64,000 nt of DNA from Paraburkholderia caffeinitolerans (lineage in GTDB: Bacteria; Pseudomonadota; Gammaproteobacteria; Burkholderiales; Burkholderiaceae): assembly GCF_902859945.1 (NCBI RefSeq), contig NZ_CADIKL010000003.1:246311-310310 (forward strand), given 5' to 3'. The notes under the pieces are model-generated. The model saw only the letters and a program-made list of their open reading frames with translations. It searched no databases and was not told where the DNA came from. The translations under genes and the position numbers were made by a program. Below, one piece after another: positions 26,233 to 35,451 of the stretch. Position 1 is the first letter of the stretch; each line of letters begins with the position of its first letter.

Positions 26233-28212
26233 TCAGGCGCGATGCGGCCCGACGATGCCGAGTTTCGCAATGCGCCGATAGAGCGTCGCGCGCGAAATGC
26301 CCAGCGCCGCAGCGGCGGCATTGGGCCGCCAGCGATGCGCGGTGAGCGCCGCGATGATGCGCGAGCGTTCGTCGGAATGGTTGTCCGCCGGATTTCTGAT
26401 CGGAGCGCTGCCTGGATTGCCGGTTGCGGCCAGTTGCGCCGCGAGGTCGCTGCTCAAGTGCCGCGCCTCTACGCGTACCGTATCGCACACCGCGCATGCG
26501 TAGCGCATGGCGTTGCGCAACTGGCGCAGATTGCCGGGCCAGGCGAACGCCGCAAGCCGCGCGGCGAGATCGGTGTCGAGCACGAGCGGCCGGCCGGCCG
26601 CCTGCGCCTCCTCGGCGAACACCGATTCGATGAGCCCGGCGATGTCGTGCCGCTCGCGCAGCGGCGGCAATGTGAGCACAGCGCCGCAGAGCCGGTAGTA
26701 AAGGTCTTCGCGAAACGTGCCTGAAGCGGCCATCTGCGTGAGATCGCGGTGGGTCGCGCAGATCACTTCGAGGTCGACGTGCGTGGGCGTTTCGCCTCCG
26801 AGCGGCAGCACCTCGCCTTCGGCGAGCACGCGCAAGAGGCGCGTCTGCAACGCGAGCGGCATGTCGCCGATCTCGTCGAGAAAGAGCGTGCCGCCATCGG
26901 CCATCGCAATCTTGCCGCGCGAACCATGGCGCCGCGCGCCCGTGAACGCGCCCGGCGCGTAGCCAAAGAGCTCGCTCTCGATCAGCGACTCCGGCAGCGC
27001 GCCGCAGTTCACCGCTACGAACGGCCGGTTGTGGCGCGGCCCCGCGTCGTGGATCGCACGCGCGAACACTTCCTTGCCCGCGCCCGTTTCGCCAAGCAGC
27101 AGAACCGGCAAACGCTTGCCTGCCACGCGCTGCGCGATGCGCGCGTTTTCCGCGACGCGCGCATCCGCGCTGCGCAGGAATGGGCCTAGCGCGCCATGGT
27201 CCCGGGTGTCCTCGGCACGCGCGTTGCGCAGCGGCGTTGCGCCGTGTACAGCCGGCGATGAGGCGCGCGCCGCGCCCGGGAATCCGGTGCGCCCGAGCGG
27301 TGCGCGAATGCGCGCATAGAGCATGGCGCCGTTCGCGCGCAGGCGCAGCGCCGCGATGGCTTCGATACGGCCAATATCGCGCAACTGCACGTGGGACGAA
27401 TCGAAGATCTCGTCAATATGGCGCGGCCCGTCGAGCCCCGGAATGCATTCGCGCGCGCGTCGGTTCGCGGCGGCCACGTTGCCGTTCTCGTCGAAGGCGA
27501 TCAGCAACTCGGGCTGCGCCTCGACATAGTTGCGGTTCTGGTGTCCGAAAAGAATCCAGCACGCCGAGGTGCGATGCAGAAAGTAGCCGTCTTCGATGAG
27601 CGTCGCGCTCTGGCGCACGAGCTGATTGACGATGCGCTGGCTGTCGCGGTTGTCGGGCGACTGCACGGCAGAGGCATCAAGTACGCCGATCAGCTCGCCG
27701 CCCGGCGCGAAGATGGGCGCGGCGCTGCACGTGAGCGTCGTGAACGCGGCGCGAAAGTGGTCGGTCTTGTGCACCGTGATGGGCGCGAGATCGGTGAGCA
27801 CGCTCGCGATGCCGCACGTGCCTTCCTCGCTCTCCGACCAGCACGAGCCGATATAGAGCCCCGCGTGCTTGAAGTGGTTGCGGCGTTCGCGATCGATGCG
27901 GTAGTCGATGGTGACGCCGTGTGCGTCGGTGAGCATCACGCAATAGTCGGCGTCGCGCACGGTCTCGTGCAGGCGCGTGAGGCACTGGCCAGAGGCGCGC
28001 AGGAAAGCCTCTTCACGGTCGCGGATCTCACGCAGCTCGGCGGCGCTCAGCACGCGCGGGCCGATCACCGACCCCGGGTCGAGCTGATAACGCTCGAACG
28101 AGCGCTGCCAGGACGAGACGAGACGCGGCGAGTCGTTCGGCGCGGGCAGCCGGCCTTCGACGGCGCCGCGTACGCGTTCGGCGTGGCGGGTGGGCGCGAG
28201 TGCGTAGGGCAT
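26233..28212 (-). CDS. acoR: Sigma54-dependent activator of acetoin catabolism, AcoR-like
   Basis: NtrC-type regulator of 659 aa. It has an N-terminal GAF-like sensor region (about 70-220, with E-G-T-C-G-I-A-S), a PAS-like stretch, and an AAA+ domain with Walker A G-E-T-G-A-G-K-E near residue 374 and the sigma54-contact motif G-A-F-T-G-A near residue 419. A Fis-type HTH (A-L-G-I-S-R-A-T-L-Y-R-R) lies near residue 640. It is divergent from acoXABC, which have a -24/-12 promoter. The start is placed at ATG 28212; the frame is open 72 bp further. Paired palindromes at 28330-28369 are candidate binding sites. Confidence 0.92.
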   Translation of the reverse strand: MPYALAPTRHAERVRGAVEGRLPAPNDSPRLVSSWQRSFERYQLDPGSVIGPRVLSAAELREIRDREEAFLRASGQCLTRLHETVRDADYCVMLTDAHGVTIDYRIDRERRNHFKHAGLYIGSCWSESEEGTCGIASVLTDLAPITVHKTDHFRAAFTTLTCSAAPIFAPGGELIGVLDASAVQSPDNRDSQRIVNQLVRQSATLIEDGYFLHRTSACWILFGHQNRNYVEAQPELLIAFDENGNVAAANRRARECIPGLDGPRHIDEIFDSSHVQLRDIGRIEAIAALRLRANGAMLYARIRAPLGRTGFPGAARASSPAVHGATPLRNARAEDTRDHGALGPFLRSADARVAENARIAQRVAGKRLPVLLLGETGAGKEVFARAIHDAGPRHNRPFVAVNCGALPESLIESELFGYAPGAFTGARRHGSRGKIAMADGGTLFLDEIGDMPLALQTRLLRVLAEGEVLPLGGETPTHVDLEVICATHRDLTQMAASGTFREDLYYRLCGAVLTLPPLRERHDIAGLIESVFAEEAQAAGRPLVLDTDLAARLAAFAWPGNLRQLRNAMRYACAVCDTVRVEARHLSSDLAAQLAATGNPGSAPIRNPADNHSDERSRIIAALTAHRWRPNAAAAALGISRATLYRRIAKLGIVGPHRA

Positions 28213-28329
28213 GGGCGATTCCAGACGATTCCTGACGAGGGGCGTCGGCGCTTGGAGCGTTCGGCGGGAGCCTTTTTGTAGCACATCTGCGGCGCGCGAT
28301 CACACCGCAGCGCAGCATGCGAGACAGCC

Positions 28330-28369
28330 GAGACGATCGTCTCAGGGTGCGACGAGACGATCGTGAGAC
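28330..28369. promoter_or_regulatory. Repeated palindromes, candidate AcoR upstream activating sites
   Basis: The perfect 14-bp palindrome GAGACGATCGTCTC (28330-28343) is followed 24 bp later by GAGACGATCGTGAGAC (28354-28369), which shares the first 11 bp. The pair lies about 200-240 bp upstream of the sigma54 promoter, a normal distance for an enhancer. Confidence 0.55.
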
Positions 28370-28570
28370 GCGGCGCGAGGCCTGCTGCGCTGGGCCGGAC
28401 GGGTTTTGCCATGGACGCGGGAGACGGGCTTAGTCTTGTGGGGTGGGCCCTTCCCGTCGCAACGGAGACGCCGTGCGGGCCGTGAACGATCGTGCGGATG
28501 CGCCTTCACTGCTCCCGCAACGCCAGTAGATACGGTGTTCGGCAGGACATCGACGGCCATTCGAGTGCAT

Positions 28571-28586
28571 TGGCACAGCGCTTGCA
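28571..28586 (+). promoter_or_regulatory. Sigma54 (-24/-12) promoter of the aco operon
   Basis: TGGCAC, 5 bp, TTGCA: a perfect match to the -24/-12 consensus, about 55 bp before the acoX start. With the divergent GAFTGA-type activator it explains the regulation of the operon. Confidence 0.88.
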
Positions 28587-28641
28587 GAGATTCAGGGCAA
28601 TAGCGGTGCGCAGATGCGCCGCGACATAGGAGACAACGCCC

Positions 28642-29703
28642 GTGACGACGCCCGTGACCGTTGGCGTGATCGCGAACCCCGCTTCGGGGCGCGACATTCG
28701 CCGTCTTACCACGCACGCTTCCGTCTTTCCGACTGCGGAAAAGGCCAACATGGTCGTGCGCCTGCTCGCGGGGCTTGGTGCACTGGGCGTCGAGCGCGTG
28801 CTCACGCTGCGCGACCGCACCGGCGTGGCCGCGCTTGTGCTGCGCGCGCTCGAAACCCATGCGGCCGTGGCGCGAAACGAACGCTGGCCCGCCGTGGAGT
28901 TCATCGATTTGCCGATCAGCGAGAGCGTGGCCGACACGCACGCGGGCGTCGCGCATATGGTTCGCGAGCGGGTCGCGCTGATCGCCGTGCTCGGCGGCGA
29001 CGGCACGCATCGCGCCGTTGCCGCGCATTGCGGCGACACGCCGCTGCTCGCGCTTTCGACCGGCACCAACAACGCGTTTCCCGAACTGCGCGAAGCCACG
29101 GTCGCGGGTCTCGCGGGCGCGCTCGTCGCCACCGGCGCCGTGCCGCCCGAAACGGCGCTGGCGCGCAACAAACGTCTTGTCGCGCGTTGCGTCGAGGGGC
29201 CGAATCGCGGGCGCGAAGAGATCGCGCTGGTCGATATCTGCGTGTCGCGTCAGCCGTTTATTGGCGCGCGCGCGATTTCAGATAGTTCGGATATCGAATC
29301 GTTATTCCTGGCCTTTGCGCCGCCCGATGGCATCGGGCTCGCGTCGATCGGCGGTGCATGGGCGCCGGTCGGTCGAGACGCCGCGCACGGCCTGCACATG
29401 ACCTTTGCGCAGGCGTCTACGCAAGGCGGCGAGGGCGAAGGCGTGCCGCTCATCGCGCCCATCGCGCCCGGGCGCATCGAGCGCCTGATGATGCGCACCT
29501 GCCAGCGGCTCGAGGTGGGCATGGCGCTGCCGCTCGACGCCGATCACGGCACGCTCGCCTTCGATGGCGAGCGCGAGATCGAACCGGCGCGCGGCGATCG
29601 CTACGAAATCGCGCTCGACTGGGGCGGTCCGGTGACTGTGGACGTTGCACGCACCTTGCGTTATGCGGCCTCGCATCAGTTGTTGCGCGCGGCGCCGGAG
29701 TAA
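28642..29703 (+). CDS. acoX: AcoX, ATP-NAD kinase-like protein of the acetoin operon
   Basis: Protein of 353 aa with an NAD kinase/diacylglycerol kinase-type fold. The nucleotide-binding motif G-G-D-G-T-H-R is near residue 118 and S-T-G-T-N-N-A-F near residue 140. AcoX is found with acoABC in many bacteria; its function is not established. Start is GTG at 28642 with AGGAGA nearby. It is the first gene after the sigma54 promoter, followed by acoA after a 124-bp gap. Confidence 0.9.
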   Translation: MTTPVTVGVIANPASGRDIRRLTTHASVFPTAEKANMVVRLLAGLGALGVERVLTLRDRTGVAALVLRALETHAAVARNERWPAVEFIDLPISESVADTHAGVAHMVRERVALIAVLGGDGTHRAVAAHCGDTPLLALSTGTNNAFPELREATVAGLAGALVATGAVPPETALARNKRLVARCVEGPNRGREEIALVDICVSRQPFIGARAISDSSDIESLFLAFAPPDGIGLASIGGAWAPVGRDAAHGLHMTFAQASTQGGEGEGVPLIAPIAPGRIERLMMRTCQRLEVGMALPLDADHGTLAFDGEREIEPARGDRYEIALDWGGPVTVDVARTLRYAASHQLLRAAPE

Positions 29704-29827
29704 CGCGCACTTCATCGGATTTTCCCTTCCAACTTTCCTCAATAAAGGAGCCACTCCACCCACCCAGTTCGTTTCGGAAACAGCAGGCATTACTACCGTG
29801 GTCATCACAACTCGACAGGAGACAACC

Positions 29828-30805
29828 ATGTCTGTCACGTTGAACAAGGAGCAGTTGCTCGCGGCGTATCGCTCGATGCGCACGATCCGCGAGTTCGAGG
29901 AGCGCTTGCACGTCGAATTCGCAACCGGCGAGATCCCGGGCTTCGTGCATTTGTATGCGGGCGAGGAGGCGTCCGCCGTCGGCACCATGAGCCATCTGAA
30001 CGACAACGATTACGTCGCCACCACGCACCGTGGCCACGGCCATTGCATCGCCAAGGGCGTGGACGTGCGTGAAATGATGGCCGAGATCTATGGCCGCGCC
30101 ACCGGCTCGTGCCGTGGCAAGGGCGGATCGATGCACATCGCCGATCTCTCGAAGGGCATGCTGGGTGCGAACGGCATCGTCGGTGCGGGCGGGCCGCTCA
30201 CGTGCGGCGCGGCGCTCGCCGCGAAGCAAAAGAAAACCGGTGGTGTGGGCGTGTGCTTTTTCGGCGATGGCGCGTCGAACCAGGGCGTGATCTTCGAGTC
30301 GATGAATCTTGCTTCGGTATGGCGTTTGCCTGTAATTTTCGTCGCCGAGAATAACGGCTATGCGGAAGCGACTTCGTCTACGTGGTCGGTCGCAGCCGAC
30401 AACATCGCCGACCGCGCCAACGGCTTTGGCATGCCGGGCGTGATCGTCGACGGTTTCGACTTTTTCGCCGTTCACGAGGCGCTTGGCGAGGCCGTGGCGC
30501 GGGCGCGCAATGGTGGCGGCCCGACGCTCATCGAGATGAAACTTTCGCGCTATTTCGGCCACTTCGAAGGCGATGCGCAAACCTATCGCGCCCCCGGCGA
30601 GGTGCAGAAGCTGCGCGAGGAAAAGGACTGTCTCAAGCGCTTCGAAGAGCGCGTGGTGCGCGCGGAACTCGCAAGCACCGACGATTTGCGCAAGGTGGAC
30701 GCCGAAGTGAAGGCGCTGATCGACGACGCCGTGGCGAAGGCCAAGGCCGCGCCGTTGCCGGCCCCCGACGCGCTGCTTACCGACGTGTACGTGTCGTATC
30801 CCTGA
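29828..30805 (+). CDS. acoA: Acetoin:DCPIP oxidoreductase / acetoin dehydrogenase E1 alpha subunit
   Basis: TPP-dependent E1 alpha subunit (325 aa) of the acetoin dehydrogenase complex, which cleaves acetoin to acetaldehyde and acetyl-CoA. The TPP motif begins G-D-G-A-S-N-Q-G near residue 146 and continues to N-N-G-Y-A. The N-terminal part has M-R-T-I-R-E-F-E-E-R, common in E1 alpha chains. The start is ATG 29828 with AGGAGAC just upstream; a longer frame is open further up but overlaps the acoX end. acoB follows 46 bp later. Confidence 0.94.
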   Translation: MSVTLNKEQLLAAYRSMRTIREFEERLHVEFATGEIPGFVHLYAGEEASAVGTMSHLNDNDYVATTHRGHGHCIAKGVDVREMMAEIYGRATGSCRGKGGSMHIADLSKGMLGANGIVGAGGPLTCGAALAAKQKKTGGVGVCFFGDGASNQGVIFESMNLASVWRLPVIFVAENNGYAEATSSTWSVAADNIADRANGFGMPGVIVDGFDFFAVHEALGEAVARARNGGGPTLIEMKLSRYFGHFEGDAQTYRAPGEVQKLREEKDCLKRFEERVVRAELASTDDLRKVDAEVKALIDDAVAKAKAAPLPAPDALLTDVYVSYP

Positions 30806-30851
30806 GCGCGGTTCAATCAGGTAATCAGGATTCCAGATCAAGGAGACGGAA

Positions 30852-31856
30852 ATGGCACGGAAAATCACCTATTCGCAGGCGATCAATGAAGCGCTCGCCC
30901 AGGAGATGGCGCGCGACGAGAGCGTGATCGTGATGGGCGAGGACAACGCGGGCGGCGCGGGCTCGCCTGGCGAGCAGGACGCGTGGGGCGGCGTGCTCGG
31001 CGTGACGAAGGGCCTCTATGGCAAATTCCCGGGTCGGGTGCTCGACACGCCGCTCTCGGAGGGCGGCTTCATCGGCGCGGCAGTGGGCGCGGCGGCGTGC
31101 GGGATGCGGCCGGTGGCGGAGCTGATGTTCATCGACTTCATGGGCGTGTGCTTTGACCAGATCTTCAATCAGGCGGCGAAGTTCCGCTACATGTTCGGAG
31201 GCAAGGCGGTCACGCCGGTGGTGATTCGCACGATGTACGGCGCGGGCCTGCGCGCGGCGGCCCAGCACTCGCAGATGCTCACGTCGCTCTTTACGCATAT
31301 TCCGGGCCTCAAGGTCGTGTGCCCGGCCACGCCTTATGACGCGAAGGGCCTCATGATCGAGGCCATCCGCGACAACGACCCGGTGATCTTCTGCGAGCAC
31401 AAGCTGCTCTACACGATGGAGGGCGAGGTGCCCGAAGAGTCGTATTCGATTCCGTTCGGCGAGGCCAACATCGCGCGCGACGGCGACGACGTCACCATCG
31501 TCACTTATGGGCGTATGCTCCACTACGCGCTCGACGCGGCGCAACAGCTTGCGAAGGACGGCGTCGAAGCCGATGTGATCGATCTGCGCACGACCTCGCC
31601 GCTCGACGAGGAGACCATTCTGGAGAGCGTGAGCCGCACGGGCCGCATCGTGGTCGTCGACGAAGCGAACCCGCGTTGCTCGATCGCGACCGACATCGCC
31701 GCGCTCGTGGCGAATAAGGCGTTTCGCGATCTCAAGGCACCGGTCGGCATGGTGACCGCGCCGCATACGCCGGTACCGTTCGCGGCCTCGCTCGAAGACC
31801 TTTACATTCCCTCGGCGCAGCAGATCGCCGATGCCGTGCGCGCAGCAAGGAGCTGA
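30852..31856 (+). CDS. acoB: Acetoin dehydrogenase E1 beta subunit
   Basis: E1 beta chain of 334 aa forming the heterotetramer with AcoA. Transketolase-type pyrimidine domain at the N terminus (G-E-D-N-A-G-G-A near residue 28) and a C-terminal transketolase domain (I-V-V-V-D-E-A-N near residue 260). GGAGACGG precedes the ATG. The acoC start lies 4 bp after the stop, indicating one transcript. Confidence 0.94.
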   Translation: MARKITYSQAINEALAQEMARDESVIVMGEDNAGGAGSPGEQDAWGGVLGVTKGLYGKFPGRVLDTPLSEGGFIGAAVGAAACGMRPVAELMFIDFMGVCFDQIFNQAAKFRYMFGGKAVTPVVIRTMYGAGLRAAAQHSQMLTSLFTHIPGLKVVCPATPYDAKGLMIEAIRDNDPVIFCEHKLLYTMEGEVPEESYSIPFGEANIARDGDDVTIVTYGRMLHYALDAAQQLAKDGVEADVIDLRTTSPLDEETILESVSRTGRIVVVDEANPRCSIATDIAALVANKAFRDLKAPVGMVTAPHTPVPFAASLEDLYIPSAQQIADAVRAARS

Positions 31857-31860
31857 AGTC

Positions 31861-32982
31861 ATGCCGATTCACATGATCACGATGCCCAAGTGGGGCCTTT
31901 CGATGGAGCAGGGCCAGGTGAACGGCTGGCTCAAGTCGCTCGGCGACAAGGTGGCCAAGGGGGAGGAATTGCTCGACGTCGAGTCCGACAAGATCGCGTC
32001 GGGCGTCGAGTGCGCGTTCGACGGCGTGTTGCGGCGGCAGATCGCGCAGGAAGGCGACACGCTGCCGGTGGGCGCGCTGCTCGGCGTGGTGGCGGGCGTA
32101 GAAGATTCGGAGGCCGAAATAGATGCGGCGGTGGCCGAATTCCAGCGCGATTTCGTGCCTGCGAAAGCCGGCGACGCCGATGCCGGTCCGCAGCCGGAGA
32201 AGGCGCAAATCGGCGGGCGCACGCTGCGCTATCTGAAGCTGGGCGAGGGCGACGGCACGCCAGTCGTGCTGATCCACGGCTTCGGCGGCGATCTCAACAA
32301 CTGGCTCTTCAATCATGCCGATCTCGCCACGGAACGCACCGTGTGGGCGCTCGATCTGCCGGGACACGGCGAATCGGGCAAGGCGGTCCAGAGCGGCGCG
32401 CTCGACGAACTCGCACAGAGCGTGGTCGATTTTCTCGACGCGCAGAAGATCGAGCGTGCCCATCTGGTCGGGCATTCGCTGGGCGGCGCGGTCGCGATGA
32501 CGGTGGCCGAACGCGTGCCCGCGCGCGTTGCAACGCTCGCGCTGATCGCGAGCGCGGGGCTCGGCGACGAGATCGACGGCGCGTATATCGAGGGCTTCGT
32601 CGCGGCAGCGAACCGCAACGCGCTCAAGCCGCATGTGGTGAAGCTGTTCGCCGATCCTGCGCTGGTTACGCGCCAGCTCGTGGAAGACCTCGTGAAGTAC
32701 AAGCGGCTCGAAGGCGTGCAGGACGCGCTGAGGAAAATCTCGGCGCAGGCCTTCGAGGGCGGCGCGCAGCGGCGCGTGTTCCGAGATCGCCTGTCGACGC
32801 TGGCGCCGAAGGTGCTGGTGATCTGGGGCGAGACTGACCAGATCATTCCGGTCAAGCACGCACAAGGGTTGTCGCCCGAAGTGCGCGTCGAGGTGATCGC
32901 CGGCAAGGGGCACATGGTGCAGATGGAGGCCGCCGCCGAGGTCAATCGCGCGCTCAAGGCGCTCTTCGAGACGGGAGGCTGA
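31861..32982 (+). CDS. acoC: Acetoin dehydrogenase E2 component AcoC (lipoyl domain + alpha/beta hydrolase)
   Basis: Protein of 373 aa with a biotinyl/lipoyl domain at residues 1-80, where Lys44 in V-E-S-D-K-I-A-S is the lipoylated residue. A linker follows, and then an alpha/beta hydrolase fold from about residue 120 with the nucleophile motif G-H-S-L-G-G (Ser206) and a late His in G-K-G-H-M-V. This lipoyl-plus-hydrolase layout is the known form of AcoC, unlike classical E2 acyltransferases. Start at ATG 31861 ([10 protein letters not shown]). The lipoyl synthase gene starts 2 bp after the stop. Confidence 0.93.
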   Translation: MPIHMITMPKWGLSMEQGQVNGWLKSLGDKVAKGEELLDVESDKIASGVECAFDGVLRRQIAQEGDTLPVGALLGVVAGVEDSEAEIDAAVAEFQRDFVPAKAGDADAGPQPEKAQIGGRTLRYLKLGEGDGTPVVLIHGFGGDLNNWLFNHADLATERTVWALDLPGHGESGKAVQSGALDELAQSVVDFLDAQKIERAHLVGHSLGGAVAMTVAERVPARVATLALIASAGLGDEIDGAYIEGFVAAANRNALKPHVVKLFADPALVTRQLVEDLVKYKRLEGVQDALRKISAQAFEGGAQRRVFRDRLSTLAPKVLVIWGETDQIIPVKHAQGLSPEVRVEVIAGKGHMVQMEAAAEVNRALKALFETGG

Positions 32983-32984
32983 CC

Positions 32985-34019
32985 ATGAACGCCGTCACGA
33001 TTGAAGCGGCGTGCGCGGGCGCACCATCGCCGGGCGCGTCCGGCGACACTGCGCTCGGCCAGCATGGCCTGCGCAGCCGCGAGAAGCTCGCGCGCATCCC
33101 CGTGAAGATCGTGCCGGCGGACGAGGGCACGGCGCTGCCCAAGCCGCCCTGGCTGCGCGCGCGTCCGCTCATGAGCACGACGGTCGCCGGGGTGGCAGCC
33201 GTGCTGCGCGAGCACCGCCTGCATTCGGTGTGCGAGGAGGCAATGTGCCCGAATATCGGCGAGTGCTTCGCGCAGCGCACGGCCACCTTCATGATCATGG
33301 GCGGTCTGTGCACGCGGCGCTGCCCGTTTTGCGACGTTGCGCACGGGCGGCCAGCGCCGCTCGACGAAGATGAGCCCGTGCACCTTGCGGAGGCGGTCGC
33401 GGCGCTCGGCCTGCGTCATGTCGTGATCACCTCGGTGGACCGGGACGATCTGCGTGATGGCGGTGCGGCGCACTTCGCGCGCTGCATCGCCAATGTGCGC
33501 GAGCGCGTGCCGGGCATCGGCGTGGAGGTTCTGACGCCGGATTTTCGTGGACGCATCGATCGCGCACTGGAGGCGCTCTCGGTGGCCTGGCCCGATGTGT
33601 TCAACCACAACATCGAGACTGTGCCGTCGCTTTACAGGGCGGCGCGGCCGGGCGCTGACTATCGCGGCTCGCTCGAACTGCTCGCGCGTGCAAAGGCCGC
33701 GCATGGGGCGCTCGTCACGAAATCGGGACTCATGGTGGGGCTGGGCGAGACCGACACCGAGCTGTACGCGACCATGCGCGATTTGCGCGAGCATGGCGTG
33801 GAGGTGCTGACGATCGGGCAATATCTCGCGCCGTCGCGTTATCACTTGCCGGTGCGCCGCTACGTGCATCCGGACGCGTTTGCGGCGCTGCGCGAGGCCG
33901 GGCTTGGCATGGGGTTCAGTGAGGTGGTGGCGGGGCCGCTCGTGCGTTCGTCGTATCACGCCGCGCAGACCGTCGAAGCCGCGCGGGGTCATGCATCGGC
34001 GCGTGAAGAAGTCGATTAA
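32985..34019 (+). CDS. lipA: Lipoyl synthase (radical SAM) at the end of the aco operon
   Basis: Enzyme of 344 aa that inserts two sulfur atoms into octanoyl groups on lipoyl domains. Both 4Fe-4S clusters are present: auxiliary C83-X4-C88-X5-C94 and radical-SAM C109-X3-C113-X2-C116. The C-terminal R-S-S-Y-H-A supplies the last cluster ligand (Ser). Because the gene abuts acoC by 2 bp, it probably serves the AcoC lipoyl domain; a general lipA is likely elsewhere. In Pelobacter a similar aco-linked gene is called acoS. No E3 (acoL) gene is present here. Confidence 0.93.
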   Translation: MNAVTIEAACAGAPSPGASGDTALGQHGLRSREKLARIPVKIVPADEGTALPKPPWLRARPLMSTTVAGVAAVLREHRLHSVCEEAMCPNIGECFAQRTATFMIMGGLCTRRCPFCDVAHGRPAPLDEDEPVHLAEAVAALGLRHVVITSVDRDDLRDGGAAHFARCIANVRERVPGIGVEVLTPDFRGRIDRALEALSVAWPDVFNHNIETVPSLYRAARPGADYRGSLELLARAKAAHGALVTKSGLMVGLGETDTELYATMRDLREHGVEVLTIGQYLAPSRYHLPVRRYVHPDAFAALREAGLGMGFSEVVAGPLVRSSYHAAQTVEAARGHASAREEVD

Positions 34020-34038
34020 TTTGCAACTAACTGCCTAG

Positions 34039-34077
34039 ACTGGGTGCCTGCTTCGGCGGTTGCCCAGTGGTGGTTTT
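34039..34077 (+). terminator. Probable terminator of the aco operon
   Basis: ACTGGG and CCCAGT arms (34039-34044, 34063-34068) around an imperfect inner stem, followed by GGTGG and five T. It ends at the stop of the convergent MATE gene. Confidence 0.4.
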
Positions 34078-35444
34078 TACGCCTTCACGCGCAGATACCG
34101 CCTGCTGACAAACGACAGATAGATCACGAGCCCGACACCGGCAAGCGCGAGGCTCGCCGTATTGGCGATCCAGAAGCCGCGTGCTCCGGTCGCCCACTCG
34201 GGCAGCGTGCCAGGCACATTAAAGCCGAGCGCATAGCCGCCGCCGAGGCCGACGCCCCACAGCGCAATGGCGTAGATCACCGTCGGCACCACAGCGACCT
34301 TGTAGGCGCGCAGCGCGAATGCTGTGGTGATCTGCAGAGCGTCGAACACGTGATAGACCGTGACGATCGCCACGAGCGGCATCGCCGCCACGGCGACAGT
34401 CGGGTCCGGCGTATAGCCCTTGATCAGGAGCGGCCGCAGCACCAGCACGATCGCGCCATAGCAGCAGGCGATCGCCGCCGCGGTCATCACGCCATGCCGC
34501 GCGAGCGTGCGCGCTTCGGCTGGGCGCGCGCCGCCCAGCGCCTGGGCAACCAGCGTGGAAGTCGCCACGCCGATCGAGAGCGGCGTCATGTAGAGCACCG
34601 CACCCACGTTGCCGGCGATCTGGTGGCCCGCGAGCGTCGTCGTGCCGAGGCGCGCGATGAAGATCGCCATGAAGGTGTACGACGTCACTTCGATGAGATA
34701 CGAAAGCCCCATCGGAATGCCGAGCTTGAGCAGTTCCGCCTGACGCTTCCACTCGGGCCAGCAGAAGTGCTTGAAGATTTCGAACGGCGCGAATACGTCG
34801 ATGCGCGTGAGCGCAATTGCGGCGCACGCGGCAAGCGCCCAGTTGATCGCGGTGCTCGCGAGCGCGCAACCCGGGCCGCCCAGTGCGGGCACGCCGAGGC
34901 CGCCGAAAATGAGCCAAGTGTTCAGCGGCACCTTGATGCCGAGCGCGGCCACCTGCAGGAACATGACGAGGCGCGGCCGGCTTACGGCGTTGGCGAGCGA
35001 ACTGTAGATGCGGAACGCGAGGCTCGCAGGCAGCCCGAACGAGAGCAGCCGCAGATACGCGATGGTGCGCTCGCGCAGCGCCTCGGGCGCGCGCGCGAGG
35101 TCCAGCAGCGGACCGGGAAAGTACAGGATCACGAAGCCGATCACCATCAGCACGAACGCGAGCCAGAAGGCCTGGCGCACTTCGAGGCCGATCTCGATGT
35201 CCTTGCGCGCGCCGTAGAGCTGCGCCGCGACGGGTTGCAGCGCAGTGAGTATCCCGGTCAGACCGATATAGACCGAAACATAGATCGACGAACCGAGCCC
35301 CAGCGCCGCGAGATCGAGCGCCGAATAGCGGCCCACCATCGCGGTGTCGATCACGCCGAACGCGATGATCGCGAGCTGGCCGACCAGCACCGGCCAGGCG
35401 AGGGTGGCGATGCGCCGGATATCGCCGAGGAAGGTTGCTGTCAC
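34077..35444 (-). CDS. MATE family multidrug efflux transporter
   Basis: Inner membrane protein of 455 aa with about 12 hydrophobic segments in two similar halves, as in NorM-type MATE exporters, which export cationic drugs in exchange for Na+ or H+. The N-terminal half has A-W-P-V-L-V-G-Q-L and the second half P-M-G-L-S-Y-L-I-E. Start is GTG at 35444 with GAGG upstream. The stop of the ArnT-like gene is 7 bp upstream, so the pair is probably cotranscribed. Substrate cannot be read from sequence. Confidence 0.9.
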   Translation of the reverse strand: MTATFLGDIRRIATLAWPVLVGQLAIIAFGVIDTAMVGRYSALDLAALGLGSSIYVSVYIGLTGILTALQPVAAQLYGARKDIEIGLEVRQAFWLAFVLMVIGFVILYFPGPLLDLARAPEALRERTIAYLRLLSFGLPASLAFRIYSSLANAVSRPRLVMFLQVAALGIKVPLNTWLIFGGLGVPALGGPGCALASTAINWALAACAAIALTRIDVFAPFEIFKHFCWPEWKRQAELLKLGIPMGLSYLIEVTSYTFMAIFIARLGTTTLAGHQIAGNVGAVLYMTPLSIGVATSTLVAQALGGARPAEARTLARHGVMTAAAIACCYGAIVLVLRPLLIKGYTPDPTVAVAAMPLVAIVTVYHVFDALQITTAFALRAYKVAVVPTVIYAIALWGVGLGGGYALGFNVPGTLPEWATGARGFWIANTASLALAGVGLVIYLSFVSRRYLRVKA

Positions 35445-35451
35445 CGGGGCC

